Shown: positions 43,117 through 52,238 of the stretch, piece by piece | How the letters are laid out: each line of letters begins with the position of its first letter | How positions within the stretch are numbered: the stretch's first letter is position 1 | Source of the DNA: Candidatus Bathyarchaeota archaeon | Lineage (GTDB): Archaea > Thermoproteota > Bathyarchaeia > Bathyarchaeales > Bathycorpusculaceae | Direction: 5' to 3' | Assembly (NCBI GenBank): GCA_903901015.1 | Contig: CAIUPH010000110.1 | Coordinates: forward strand, 1 to 52,501 | Length of the DNA: 52,501 bases | Made by a program: the position numbers and the translations under genes | Notes under the pieces: model-generated | What the model was told of the DNA's origin: nothing | Seen by the model: only the letters and a program-made list of their open reading frames with translations | Database searches by the model: none

Positions 43117-43736
43117 AAGAATACAGAGTCATTTCTGCTGTTCAGAAAGGGGTTCGACCTTTTTTCTTCCACAATAATCGAAGACTCGCCGTGCCCAGGA
43201 TAAACCAACAGGCTATGGGGGAACGTCATAATTTTTTTCAGGGAAGCCCTCATGTTAGTCATGGAGCCGCCTTCAAAGTCGGTTCTGCCGATTCCGCCCG
43301 CGAACAACGTGTCGCCCGTGAAAACGATTTTTTCTCCGACGAGGCATATGCTGCCGCGGCTATGTCCAGGTGTATGCAATACCTTGAGGGTTTCGCCGCC
43401 AAACGTGACTAAGCCACCGTCTTCCAGCATCACATTAGGTGGGAACTTGGGGTTTTCTAATGCTTTGATGTAGTGTGCATCGAGCGGGTGGATGCAGATG
43501 GGAACATCGAATTTCTCTTGGAAAAGCGCGTTTCCTTTGATGTGGTCGTCGTGTCCATGGGTGTTCACGATAAACTTGACCTTTAACTTACCTTCAGCTA
43601 TAAAATCGAAGATTGGTTTAGCTTCAGAAGAAAAATCCAGCCCAGGGTCGATTACGATTGCTTCTTTAGTCTCTGGGGAACTTGCCACGTAGCAGTTGGT
43701 CGATAACATGCCGACGCTGAAGGTTTCGATGTGCAT
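43113..43736 (-). CDS. Metallo-beta-lactamase-fold hydrolase, glyoxalase II-like
   Basis: A 207-residue enzyme with the MBL metal motifs: NTHGHDDHIKGN (about residues 55-66, HxHxDH), then HTPGHSRGSICLV, FTGDTLFAGGIGRTD and YPGHG at the end. All metal ligands are present. The family includes hydroxyacylglutathione hydrolase, but archaeal members act on other thioesters or unknown substrates. ATG 43736 is preferred because it starts with a typical MHIETFSVG. It shares four bases (CTAA) with the HtpX stop. Confidence 0.85.
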   Translation of the reverse strand: MHIETFSVGMLSTNCYVASSPETKEAIVIDPGLDFSSEAKPIFDFIAEGKLKVKFIVNTHGHDDHIKGNALFQEKFDVPICIHPLDAHYIKALENPKFPPNVMLEDGGLVTFGGETLKVLHTPGHSRGSICLVGEKIVFTGDTLFAGGIGRTDFEGGSMTNMRASLKKIMTFPHSLLVYPGHGESSIIVEEKRSNPFLNSRNDSVFF

Positions 43737-43846
43737 ACAAATCAACATGCAGATAGGCTTTAACTAAAATAAAGTATTTGCCTGCTCAGCAGTGACGTCT
43801 AAGCGGTTTACAAATAAAAAAATATAGTTAAAATTTAAAGTGGAGA

Positions 43847-44095
43847 TTAAGCGTCAGAACTCTGTTGGAAACCAGTGACTTTTATGGTGCTTCGGCATTT
43901 GCCGCAGCTGATAACTAACTCGGCTAATTCGTCGTTGACGACTTTGGTATCTAAGATAGTATAGTTCTCTTCAGATTCGTCGTCTGGCGATATGTTCAAG
44001 TTGCATTTTGGACACTGGAACGATCCGTCGCCCTCTACGCTAGATAGGTCTATCTTGTACGTCGAAGTTTTTTTGTCCAGCTTTTTCATCATCAT
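43847..44095 (-). CDS. Small zinc-ribbon protein (82 aa)
   Basis: An 82-residue protein with CPKCNLNISP at about residue 28-37 and CGKCRSTIKV near residue 63-72, forming one zinc ribbon. The N-terminus is basic (MMMKKLDKKTSTYKID) and the linker acidic. Three successive ATG codons make the exact start uncertain by two residues. It stands alone between the MBL and PEP carboxykinase genes. Function is unknown. Confidence 0.6.
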   Translation of the reverse strand: MMMKKLDKKTSTYKIDLSSVEGDGSFQCPKCNLNISPDDESEENYTILDTKVVNDELAELVISCGKCRSTIKVTGFQQSSDA

Positions 44096-44236
44096 GTTAC
44101 GTCACTTTTTTTCTTGCTTTTTCATTTACCGTTTTTATTAATTAACTATTATGAATTTCTAATCCAGTATGTGGATTCCCTTTAAAAGCTTGACGGAAAC
44201 AAAAGGTGGAATTGTTGTTTTGTTCGACATCGATGC

Positions 44237-46159
44237 CTATGCCTCTGCTTCTTTCTCAAAGTTTTCTGGTGAAATGTAGTCGCCGTACTTCTCTTTCGCT
44301 GCCATCAAACGTTCTCTTTGCAAGTATAGTACTCCAAACATTTCCAGCGGTGTGTCGGTGACGTTTTCCTGGTAGAAACGCTGTACACGTTCAATCTTTG
44401 CCAAGTTTTCTGGGACGCGTATGGTGAATTGTTTATTGTAGTCTTCTTTAGTGTAGTTTTTGTTCAGCACTTGCTTGAAGAGTTTTTTCAGGTCTTCGTA
44501 TTTGGGTATGTACCCTGTGGGTGTCTTTAGTGCGCCGACTTCTTTGTGTACGCGTAGCTCCATCCATTTTATCCAAACGTGCTTGTCCTGGGGGCTGTTG
44601 ACGTATTTGCCGTTGGCGACTTCTTTCAGGAAGTAGTTGACGCCGAAAACTACGGGTTGCTTTTTGAGTTTGCGCCCGAAATCCAAGTTATTCTGAACGT
44701 TTTTACCCATAGGAATCGAGATGAAATCCTGGATGCTCATCATGTTGATTTCTGGAACACCCTCTTTGCCGATTGTTGCAAAAGTGGTTTCCGTTTCAAG
44801 CGATGCACCGTAAGCTATGATACCGTGGTCCCAACTGAAACTCTGCTGAACGGGAACGTAAGCCTTAGTGTCGCGTCCACCATACAATATTCCGCCAAGT
44901 TCAACGCCGTGGGGGTTGTCGAGTTCAGGGTCAACGTTCTCCATCGCTTTGAGTGCTACTGCGTAACGGGCGTTCTTGTTGGCAGCGGGGATTTCGGCGC
45001 CGGTTTCGTCTTTTTTGCCTTCGTACCATGTGCCAGTGTAGTTGCAACCGTCTTTGGGAACTTCCTGTCCCATGCCCAGCCAGTATGGTTTGCCGTCTTT
45101 AACCAGAATGTTGGAGAACACGATTTCGCCTGGGTTAGTTAGTGATTTCCAGATTAGAGAGTCGTCTTTGGGGTTAACGTCCTGTATGATTCCAAATATA
45201 CCTGATTCCACGTTTACGGCGCGGGCAGCTGAGTCAATGTCGCGGATGTACGCTATGTCATCGCCAAGGATGGATTCTCCTGGAAGCATGGCGGTTGAGG
45301 TTTTTCCGCATGCACTCGGGAAAGCTCCTGCAAAGTAGGTTTTTCTTCCGCTTGGGCCAAAAACGCCCATGAGCAACATGTGTTCGGCTAACCAGCCTTC
45401 GCTGCTTGCTTTGCGGATTGCTAATCGGAAGGCTAGTTTCTTGAATCCTACGGAGTTGCCTGCATACTGTGTGTTGACGCTGTAGATGGTGTTGTCCATT
45501 TGGTCGATGTAAATGCATTTCTTGTTGAAATCCACGCTTACCATGTCGCCGTTTAGTTTTCCACCCGAGTGCAAGACACGTAGAAAATCGCTTTTCGGTC
45601 CTGCCTTCACAAACTGGTCGTATCCAGAGCGGTATAGCAGGTTTTCTGAGTGAGCAACATACCAGGAATCAGTGCATTGTAAACCCAGAATGGTGAAAAC
45701 CGAGTCACGTGGACCCAACGACACGAAACGGACAATCATCGTTTTGCCCTGCATGGAATCCCGAAGTACCCCCCTAACCTCGGCTAAACCTTCTTGGCGG
45801 TCCATCTGGTTGAGGGCTTTGCTAAATGTGATTCCTTTGGGCACCAGATACTTGGTTGCTTGGCGGTCTCGGCCTTGGTCGTGTTCACCGTCGAAATGGA
45901 CAGTGTGTCCCGGGATGGTTAAGATTGCCTGTTCTTCACCTACCGCTACTGCTTGTTTTCGGACATGTGCTATGTCTTCGGCGGAGTCGCTGCAGATGAA
46001 GATGTCTTTAGGTTGGCAGAGGTCGCTTTCTTTAGCGATGAATTCATGGACGTTGGGGTTGTCGATGGCGGCTAGTTTTTTGAAGTCTGCGGGGCTTAGT
46101 TTGGGTTGTAATGCTTCAAGGTATGGATTCATAGTATTCATCAGTTCTCTATAGCTCAT
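44237..46159 (-). CDS. pckG: GTP-dependent phosphoenolpyruvate carboxykinase
   Basis: A 640-residue enzyme converting oxaloacetate and GTP to phosphoenolpyruvate. The P-loop is GAFPSACGKTSTAMLPG (about residue 280), followed by LGDDIAYIRD for metal binding. The segment GRDTKAYVPVQQSFSW and VNYFLKEVANGKY complete the family pattern. In anaerobes it links the TCA intermediates to gluconeogenesis, or runs in reverse to form oxaloacetate. Its start overlaps the end of the asparagine synthetase gene by 11 bases, so the two are cotranscribed. Confidence 0.93.
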   Translation of the reverse strand: MSYRELMNTMNPYLEALQPKLSPADFKKLAAIDNPNVHEFIAKESDLCQPKDIFICSDSAEDIAHVRKQAVAVGEEQAILTIPGHTVHFDGEHDQGRDRQATKYLVPKGITFSKALNQMDRQEGLAEVRGVLRDSMQGKTMIVRFVSLGPRDSVFTILGLQCTDSWYVAHSENLLYRSGYDQFVKAGPKSDFLRVLHSGGKLNGDMVSVDFNKKCIYIDQMDNTIYSVNTQYAGNSVGFKKLAFRLAIRKASSEGWLAEHMLLMGVFGPSGRKTYFAGAFPSACGKTSTAMLPGESILGDDIAYIRDIDSAARAVNVESGIFGIIQDVNPKDDSLIWKSLTNPGEIVFSNILVKDGKPYWLGMGQEVPKDGCNYTGTWYEGKKDETGAEIPAANKNARYAVALKAMENVDPELDNPHGVELGGILYGGRDTKAYVPVQQSFSWDHGIIAYGASLETETTFATIGKEGVPEINMMSIQDFISIPMGKNVQNNLDFGRKLKKQPVVFGVNYFLKEVANGKYVNSPQDKHVWIKWMELRVHKEVGALKTPTGYIPKYEDLKKLFKQVLNKNYTKEDYNKQFTIRVPENLAKIERVQRFYQENVTDTPLEMFGVLYLQRERLMAAKEKYGDYISPENFEKEAEA

Positions 46160-47114
46160 TTACTTGACCTGGTACACGGGGGAATGGTTGACATTCAGCG
46201 ATGTGTTTGACGCCTACTATCCAGCCGACTAAACGTTCCATGCCTATGCCTCCGCCAGCGGTCGGTTTAAGTCTGCCTTCCTTAGCCATCTTCAGCACTA
46301 ATGCATAGTTTTCTTTTTTGACTTGGTCGCGCTCGATTTTCTTTAGGATTTTAGCGTATTCATATTCACGTTTGGCGCCTGAGAGGACTTCGCCGAACTG
46401 TGGCAGAAACAAATCATAGTTGTCCCATTTGCCGGTTTTGAAGTCTTCGAAATCGTAGAATTCCCGTGGAATGTTGGTTACCCAGACTGGCTCGGATATT
46501 TCCTCTGATATGCCTGCTTCCCAGTCTGCGCCGTATTTGGCTTCAAGGTCTACGCGGTCGTAGATTTTGAATGGTGCTTTGGGCATTTTGAGGGTGTCGC
46601 AGCGGCACAACATTGTTAATTCGCCTTTCATGTCTTTCTTTAGGTCTTTGACTAATGTGCAGATTGCTTCTTCAACTAAGGCAAAGACATCTTTTGATGT
46701 GGCATCTCGGGCTTCAAAGTCCAATTGAGTGAACTCGTAGATGTGCTTGCCGGTTTTTGCGCGCTCCGCTTTTTCTATTCTGATGTTGGGTGAGAGTATG
46801 AAAAGTTTGGGGTAGGCGGTTGATGCGGCGACGAGTTTGTGGATGATCATGCTGGCTGTGGTGCGGACTGGTTTGCCGTAGATGTCTACTTCGATTCTTT
46901 TCTCTATGGATGCTCCTGGGTCGGGCCAGAGCGGATCGGTGCTTTGGCTCAGTGCCACGGGCAGTAGCCACTGGAAGCCTTTATTCACGAAAGTTGTTGA
47001 GAGACTCCTAAGCGTGTAAGTCATAACTTTGCCTATGCAGGCTTTTCTTTCTATTTCCGCTTCCGTTAGTTGGTCTAACGGTTTGGGGATTTCGATAGTT
47101 TGTTGTTTTGTCAT
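46149..47114 (-). CDS. Archaeal asparagine synthetase, AsnRS-like
   Basis: A 321-residue protein with a class II aminoacyl-tRNA synthetase catalytic core and no anticodon-binding domain. Motif 2 lies in YEFTQLDFEARDATSKD and motif 3 in GGGIGMERLVGWIVG. Archaeal relatives make asparagine from aspartate, ammonia and ATP, although a tRNA-charging role cannot be excluded from sequence alone. ATG 47114 is chosen because upstream in-frame sequence lies inside the promoter. It begins the unit that continues with pckG, tying asparagine/aspartate and oxaloacetate together. Confidence 0.85.
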   Translation of the reverse strand: MTKQQTIEIPKPLDQLTEAEIERKACIGKVMTYTLRSLSTTFVNKGFQWLLPVALSQSTDPLWPDPGASIEKRIEVDIYGKPVRTTASMIIHKLVAASTAYPKLFILSPNIRIEKAERAKTGKHIYEFTQLDFEARDATSKDVFALVEEAICTLVKDLKKDMKGELTMLCRCDTLKMPKAPFKIYDRVDLEAKYGADWEAGISEEISEPVWVTNIPREFYDFEDFKTGKWDNYDLFLPQFGEVLSGAKREYEYAKILKKIERDQVKKENYALVLKMAKEGRLKPTAGGGIGMERLVGWIVGVKHIAECQPFPRVPGQVNEL

Positions 47115-47160
47115 TTTGGTCACTGTGAACTTTTGGTTTGGTGTACACTGTGCAGGGCAG

Positions 47161-47221
47161 GTAATAAATTTTATACAACAAAACATGATTAATTTACAAT
47201 TTAATCAAGTTTTTATACCAC
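47161..47221. promoter_or_regulatory. Divergent promoters and Lrp-like operator
   Basis: A minus-strand TATA box (TATAAAA, 47169-47175) starts the asparagine synthetase unit near 47147. A plus-strand TATA box (TTTTATACC, 47211-47219) places the lrp transcription start at about 47241, so lrp appears leaderless. Between the two lies GATTAATTTACAATTTAATC (47187-47206), a near-palindrome, where one bound protein could control both directions. Confidence 0.5.
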
Positions 47222-47240
47222 AAACATGTAATATTTACAC

Positions 47241-47750
47241 ATGAGCATCAAACTCGACGAAAAAGACCTCGCCATCCTCACCCTCATCCAGGAAAACAGC
47301 AAACTAACCGCCAACCAAATAGCCAAAAAAATAGGCGCCCCAATCACCACCGTCTTCGCCAAAACCAAACGCATGGAAGAAATGGGCGTAATCAAAGAGT
47401 ACCGCGCCATCCTCTCCCCCGAAAAACTCAACCTCGGCACCGCCGCCTTCATCTTAGCCGCCGTATCCTATAGGGCGAAAAACGAGGATGAAACACCCAT
47501 CTCTCAGCGGCAAGTAGCAGAGGAAATCGCAAGGTTCCCCGAAGTCCAAGAAGTCCACATAATCACGGGCGACTGGGATTTGCTCGTGAAGCTGCGAGCC
47601 GAAAACGTTGATGCAGTCGGCAAGTTTGTGGTGGATAAGCTGCGTTTGATTAAGGGGTTGGATAAGTCTCTTACGTGTATGGTGTTTGAAACCGTGAAAG
47701 AATCCACGAGTTTGCCGCAGACTTTCAGGAAAACCCAGTTGAAGCCTTAG
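47241..47750 (+). CDS. Lrp/AsnC-family regulator
   Basis: A 169-residue regulator. The DNA-binding domain spans residues 1-50 (LDEKDLAILTLIQENSKLTA, then NQIAKKIGAPITTVFAKTKR), and the ligand-binding RAM domain follows (VQEVHIITGDWDLLVKLRAE). It lies divergently from the asparagine synthetase gene and probably senses an amino acid such as asparagine or aspartate. It is leaderless according to its TATA box and ends tail to tail with the next regulator. Confidence 0.88.
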   Translation: MSIKLDEKDLAILTLIQENSKLTANQIAKKIGAPITTVFAKTKRMEEMGVIKEYRAILSPEKLNLGTAAFILAAVSYRAKNEDETPISQRQVAEEIARFPEVQEVHIITGDWDLLVKLRAENVDAVGKFVVDKLRLIKGLDKSLTCMVFETVKESTSLPQTFRKTQLKP

Positions 47751-48175
47751 GCTGAACTGGAATAGTACAGAAGCGGCAGCGCCAGCAATACAGTGTTCTT
47801 TCCCTTAGCAGTCAAGGCGTACTCTACCCGCAGGGGCGGACCTGCAGTGACTTTTCTTGTTATGTAACTGTGTTTCTGGAGCATTTTTAGTTTGTCTGAG
47901 AGCGTTCTTGAGTTGACGGATAAGATTTTTTTGATTTCACCAAAGCCGATGACGTCTTTGAGCATTAGGGTGTAGAGGATTTCGAGGCTCCATTTCTGGA
48001 AGAGGAAGTTGAAGCTTTCTTGTAGGCTTTCGAGTTCGTCTTTGAGTTCGGTAGGTGTTATTTTCTGTTTTTCTATGATTTCGTTGAAGGTTAATTCTAC
48101 GCCTTTGAGGACTTTGTCCATTTGTGCTTCTACGAGTTTGCGGAATTCTGCGCTTAACGTTAAGGGGGCGCTCAT
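47747..48175 (-). CDS. HxlR/MarR-like winged-helix regulator
   Basis: About 142 residues. The N-terminal half is a helical region (LSAEFRKLVEAQMDKVLKGV), and the C-terminal half is a winged helix: KWSLEILYTLMLKDVIGFGE, then IKKILSVNSRTLSDKLKMLQ and a wing with RVEYALTAKGK. The pattern is HxlR-like, as such proteins begin with a helix-turn-helix after a leading KW. ATG 48175 is used; a GTG 30 bases upstream is also possible. It is divergent from geranylgeranyl reductase. Confidence 0.75.
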   Translation of the reverse strand: MSAPLTLSAEFRKLVEAQMDKVLKGVELTFNEIIEKQKITPTELKDELESLQESFNFLFQKWSLEILYTLMLKDVIGFGEIKKILSVNSRTLSDKLKMLQKHSYITRKVTAGPPLRVEYALTAKGKNTVLLALPLLYYSSSA

Positions 48176-48204
48176 GTGGGTTACACTCGGTGTGGTTTTG
48201 CTCA

Positions 48205-48240
48205 CTTAATGATTTATTAAGCTTTACATATACAACAAGG
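48205..48240. promoter_or_regulatory. Divergent promoter of the HxlR-like and reductase genes
   Basis: CTTAAT (48205-48210) / ATTAAG (48216-48221) is a perfect inverted repeat 5 bases apart, and TACATATAC follows at about 48226-48234 as a TATA-like box for the reductase. A GGAGG ribosome site (48262-48266) precedes ATG 48277. The inverted repeat between the two genes is a likely site for the HxlR-like protein. Confidence 0.4.
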
Positions 48241-48276
48241 TATACAAAGTAAAGTTAACTTGGAGGAAAAACGAGA

Positions 48277-49641
48277 ATGGACAAATACGACGCCATAGTC
48301 GTTGGCGCAGGAACAGCAGGCTGCTTAGCAGCAAAAACCATCGCTGAAAAAGGCTTAAAAGTCTGCATCGTCGAGAAGAAAAAACGCGAAGAAATCGGCG
48401 AAAAAATCTGCGGCGACGCACTAGGAGAACACCACCTCAAAACATTGGGCTTAGAGAAGCCAACGGGCGGCGAGTTGGAAGCAAAGATTGATGGCATAAA
48501 AATTTATTCCCCAGACGAAAACACCATATTCACCATCGCCGACAAAGACTTCGTCGGTTACCTGCTCAACAGACGCTTATTCGGGCAGTGGCTCCTCAAC
48601 AAAGCCACCGACAAAGGCGCAGTCCTGCTGGACAACATGAATTTCCGCAGTCCAATCATCGAGAAAGGCGCAGTCGTCGGCTTAACCGCTAAAAACATGA
48701 AGACAGGCAAAGTCGCTGAGATGCGCAGCAAAGTTGTGGTTGACGCAAGCGGCTACTTCGGCATGGTACGCAAACAGCTGCCCGCGTCAATGGGCATCGA
48801 CCGCGACATAGCCAACGAAGACGTAGAAGCCTGCTACCGAGAAATCCGCCAGCTTAAACAAGAAACCGAAAACACCCGTTTCTGCGAAATCTACCTAAAC
48901 CAAAAAGCATCCCCAGGCGGCTACGTATGGATTTTCCCCAAAGGCGGCGCACGCGTAAACGTTGGCATAGGCACCTGCATGCGCAAAACAGGTTATCCTA
49001 ACCCCAAAGAACAGCTCTATGCAACGGCTATTAAGAAGCCAATCTTTGAAGGCTCACTGGTTCTAACTGGCGGCGCATGGTTTGACCCCGTCCGCAGACC
49101 AATAGACAACATGGTTTCAAACGGAGTCATGCTAGTAGGCGACGCAGCATCACTGGTTAACCCTATCCACGGAGGCGGCATCGGACCCTCAATGCTAAGC
49201 GGCTACCTTGCAGGACAACAAATCGTCGAAGCACTCAACAAGGGCGAACCCACCAAAGAAGCGCTGTGGGGCTACAACAAACGCTACATCGACACATACG
49301 GCAAAAAACAGGGCACACTTGACATATTCAAGATGTTCCTGCTCAGCTGCAGCGACGACGACCTCAACTACGGCATGAACGAAAAACTCATGACTGAAGA
49401 CGACGTACTCAAAGCAGGCATGGGCGACGACTTCCACCTAAACATCACCGAAACCGCAAAACGCGTCTTCCGGGGCATACGCAGAGTCGGCTTCCTAACC
49501 AAACTACGTTCAACAGTCGTCATGATGAGAGGCCTTAGCGCACACTACAACACCTACCCAACCACACCCGAAGGGTTTGAGCCATGGCGCTTACAAACAG
49601 TAAAACTGATTGAAGACACCCGCAAAAAACTCGTAGATTAA
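48277..49641 (+). CDS. Geranylgeranyl reductase-family flavoprotein
   Basis: A 454-residue FAD-dependent reductase. The dinucleotide fold starts at DAIVVGAGTAGCLAAKTIAE, followed by EKICGDALG, which holds the conserved redox Cys. The second FAD segment is LVGDAASLVNPIHGGGIGPS (about residue 290), and the substrate motif GYVWIFPKGGARVNVGIG (about 216) is typical. Archaeal members saturate the geranylgeranyl chains of ether lipids, giving archaeol. The gene has a strong ribosome site and its own promoter. Confidence 0.92.
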   Translation: MDKYDAIVVGAGTAGCLAAKTIAEKGLKVCIVEKKKREEIGEKICGDALGEHHLKTLGLEKPTGGELEAKIDGIKIYSPDENTIFTIADKDFVGYLLNRRLFGQWLLNKATDKGAVLLDNMNFRSPIIEKGAVVGLTAKNMKTGKVAEMRSKVVVDASGYFGMVRKQLPASMGIDRDIANEDVEACYREIRQLKQETENTRFCEIYLNQKASPGGYVWIFPKGGARVNVGIGTCMRKTGYPNPKEQLYATAIKKPIFEGSLVLTGGAWFDPVRRPIDNMVSNGVMLVGDAASLVNPIHGGGIGPSMLSGYLAGQQIVEALNKGEPTKEALWGYNKRYIDTYGKKQGTLDIFKMFLLSCSDDDLNYGMNEKLMTEDDVLKAGMGDDFHLNITETAKRVFRGIRRVGFLTKLRSTVVMMRGLSAHYNTYPTTPEGFEPWRLQTVKLIEDTRKKLVD

Positions 49642-49694
49642 ACATCCAACCAATCTTTTCTTTTTTTCATCTTTTTAAATGGACTAATGCGATT

Positions 49695-50099
49695 TCACGC
49701 TGGAATTTTTTCCGTTTTAGGCTTAATAGACCGTGCAGCAAAAATCAAGAGCATACCAACGAACGCTACAAGCAAAAACCACAGTGCCGTAGTTCCAGCA
49801 TGCAAATAATTTGCAAAGACTGCGCCACCAGCTAAGCCGCTAAAAAGAACAACCGCGCCTATTGCTGTAATAATAAAGTAACCAGAATTGAGATATGCAT
49901 CTCGTTCGTCACCTGTTAATGGCTTTCTGTTCATTCTTTTTTTATACTTGAGACCTGAACTTAAAAGGACTACCCCCGAAAGTGTAACTAATGAAGTAAG
50001 GGTAAAATCAATACGTAAAGAATAAAAATAAATACCTAATGCCATTAGGAATAAACCGACAATAATAATACAAATTTGGGTTTTTACGCGTCTATCCAT
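49695..50099 (-). CDS. Small membrane protein with four hydrophobic segments
   Basis: A 134-residue protein with hydrophobic spans at about residues 9-29, 33-51, 74-96 and 102-125. A charged loop, KYKKRMNRKPLTGDERDAYL, lies in the middle. The N-terminus has the basic MDRRVKTQ. I do not recognise a family. AGGATT lies upstream of the ATG. It is on its own, between the reductase and the final secreted protein gene. Confidence 0.65.
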   Translation of the reverse strand: MDRRVKTQICIIIVGLFLMALGIYFYSLRIDFTLTSLVTLSGVVLLSSGLKYKKRMNRKPLTGDERDAYLNSGYFIITAIGAVVLFSGLAGGAVFANYLHAGTTALWFLLVAFVGMLLIFAARSIKPKTEKIPA

Positions 50100-50396
50100 G
50101 GTTACTTTAATCCTTTCAAGATATTAATATAATTTGGCATTCCTGTGTCAATCTTTATTTTGAGTCATTAAGTAATAAATAAAAAATGAATAGTAAACAA
50201 CGAGAATCATAGTGCTTAAAATGATTTTTGCCAATTTAATGCTATAAATTTCTGGCTATTGCAGTTCATGAAAGGTTTTACGTGTCCTATTTGAGTATTT
50301 TCCGTAGCTTAAGCTGTGGGCTTTTGGCGGGCATTTGTGGTCTTAAGTATGCGGTCTCAAAATTTGTTTTTTTTAGAAAAAAAGGAAAATGGAAGC

Positions 50397-52238
50397 TTAG
50401 ACCGCATAGACCACGTAGAGCGTTATATCATGGTTAAAGTTGACATTTGTAGTAGTTGTTTGGTAATCGGTGCTAAATGTGTAGTATTGAGCGTCGTCAT
50501 CGACGATGTATTGGATGGTTCCCAATTCCCACCTGTTAGGGTCATACACCATGTAATCAAAGCCTACGGACCAGGAACCATCTGATACGTGTACTGTTAA
50601 CGGTGAAGTTCCGACACCCCCACCATCGACTTTAACATTTGTACTGATATCATCGTAATACTCGTAGCCGTCGATGTAAGCGAAGTAAGAGTACACTGTC
50701 AGCGTTGGATTATCTATCAGTTGAACACAGTCCACTTCCAGCGATACGGGGCTGCCTGAATCCCATCCAAGAACCATAACGTAATTAATGGTGTCTGAAT
50801 AAACTTGATCGACTGAACCACAATCGTAGTACTGTGCCGTTTGAGAGTTAATATATTGATCTCCATACGGCAATAGGTACCAATTATAGTTATTGGGGGA
50901 GACGTAAACTCGCATGTGGCTATTGTATCCTGAATCGGAATATGCGTTTACAAAGACTTCACCGGCTCCAGGTGCATTTGTCTGTGTGACAATGTATGCC
51001 ATGTCACTATAGCTTCCTGCGTAAATCAGGGCACAAAGGTTGTTAGGGTAGTCAGGTGATTGGCCTAATAAACCGCTCTCAACCACTGTTGCTGCTGTAT
51101 TTTGGTGCCAATGGTAGGTACTTGTTATTGAGTTGTCATAGTATTGGGGGGCAACAGGGTCGTAAATGCCAAGATTGTTTGCAAAGGTAATTGAGCCTAT
51201 TCGAAGATACGCGGATGACCAAAAGCCGTTTAGTATATCGGAGATGTAACCAGACCAATTGAGCGGGTTCAACCAGTCAAGTGAAGAAGTTTGTTCCAAA
51301 TAGGATGCCAAGAAATCAGTGAACCCTGTACCCAGCCAGAACCAAAGATTTTGATTCTCATCAATTACAGAGTCTTTAGCCACAGTCCAAATAATCTCAC
51401 TAATTACTGTTCCTAAAATCACTGTCACGATCTCAGCGACATCAGCGAGCCAGCCTATTACGGGAATAAATAGTTCAACAATCATTTCAGCAATAATTTC
51501 GCCCAGTGTAAATTCTAGCAAGTAAGAAGGCAGGTTACTTGAGTCATATTGATCTAACATAAAATCATAAATACCATTTTGTAATTGATGCCAATTCGAA
51601 TCAACAGGTATGTTGTAGTATACTTTGTCATCATGTGGAAAACTACCAGCGACAAAATTTTTACCATACCAAGAAAAAGCGACATGGTTAGGATCATAAT
51701 TATCCATCGTGACCAGGGAGGCCATATTGGTAATTTGACTTGATTGGGCTATAATGTTGTTTCCAGATGTTTTTGTTGGCAAAGACCCATTAGCAATCGG
51801 TAATGAGCCATTATTTAATGAAGATTGTCTTAATTCGCTAATTATTTCGTCTACTGTTTGCCCACGAGATTGAGTAATGGTTGACGCATTTATTGCCGAT
51901 GGAATTTTGGCAGATTTTATTGCTGGAGTGTCTACTTCGGTTTTTATTCCGTTAACGATTATTTCGGTTGATTTGTCGGTTTTGTTTATCGTTATTTCTG
52001 TAATTGTTCCATTTGGGGCTGTCACTATTGTATTTTGGCAAGTCTTAGAAACATTCTCGAACTGTAGCTTCCAATCGCCTATTTGCATTTCTTTTTGGTC
52101 ATCAGATATTGTAACTTTAAACGGTGATATTTGCTTAGTAGAAAGTGCTGTTGCTGTTTTTATAGGGGTTAGGACTAAAAGGGATGAAATCAAGAAAACT
52201 AAAATTATTGAAGAAATTATAATCTGGTTTTTTTTCAT
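50397..52238 (-). CDS. Large secreted protein, unknown, with beta-rich C-terminus
   Basis: A 613-residue exported protein. Residues 1-30 form a signal peptide (IIISSIILVFLISSLLVLTP). About residues 40-110 carry many N-x-S/T sequons and a beta pattern, and 245-310 are hydrophobic (LPSYLLEFTLGEIIAEMIVE, then LFIPVIGWLADVAEIVTVIL), a possible membrane association. The last 250 residues are rich in Tyr, Asp and Gly (VFVNAYSDSGYNSHMRVYVS) and end with a PEGA-like module (DGGGVGTSPLTVHVSDGSW). No catalytic motif is seen. GAGGT precedes the start. It is AT-rich compared with its neighbours, so it may be recently acquired. Cell-surface role is likely. Confidence 0.7.
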   Translation of the reverse strand: MKKNQIIISSIILVFLISSLLVLTPIKTATALSTKQISPFKVTISDDQKEMQIGDWKLQFENVSKTCQNTIVTAPNGTITEITINKTDKSTEIIVNGIKTEVDTPAIKSAKIPSAINASTITQSRGQTVDEIISELRQSSLNNGSLPIANGSLPTKTSGNNIIAQSSQITNMASLVTMDNYDPNHVAFSWYGKNFVAGSFPHDDKVYYNIPVDSNWHQLQNGIYDFMLDQYDSSNLPSYLLEFTLGEIIAEMIVELFIPVIGWLADVAEIVTVILGTVISEIIWTVAKDSVIDENQNLWFWLGTGFTDFLASYLEQTSSLDWLNPLNWSGYISDILNGFWSSAYLRIGSITFANNLGIYDPVAPQYYDNSITSTYHWHQNTAATVVESGLLGQSPDYPNNLCALIYAGSYSDMAYIVTQTNAPGAGEVFVNAYSDSGYNSHMRVYVSPNNYNWYLLPYGDQYINSQTAQYYDCGSVDQVYSDTINYVMVLGWDSGSPVSLEVDCVQLIDNPTLTVYSYFAYIDGYEYYDDISTNVKVDGGGVGTSPLTVHVSDGSWSVGFDYMVYDPNRWELGTIQYIVDDDAQYYTFSTDYQTTTTNVNFNHDITLYVVYAV

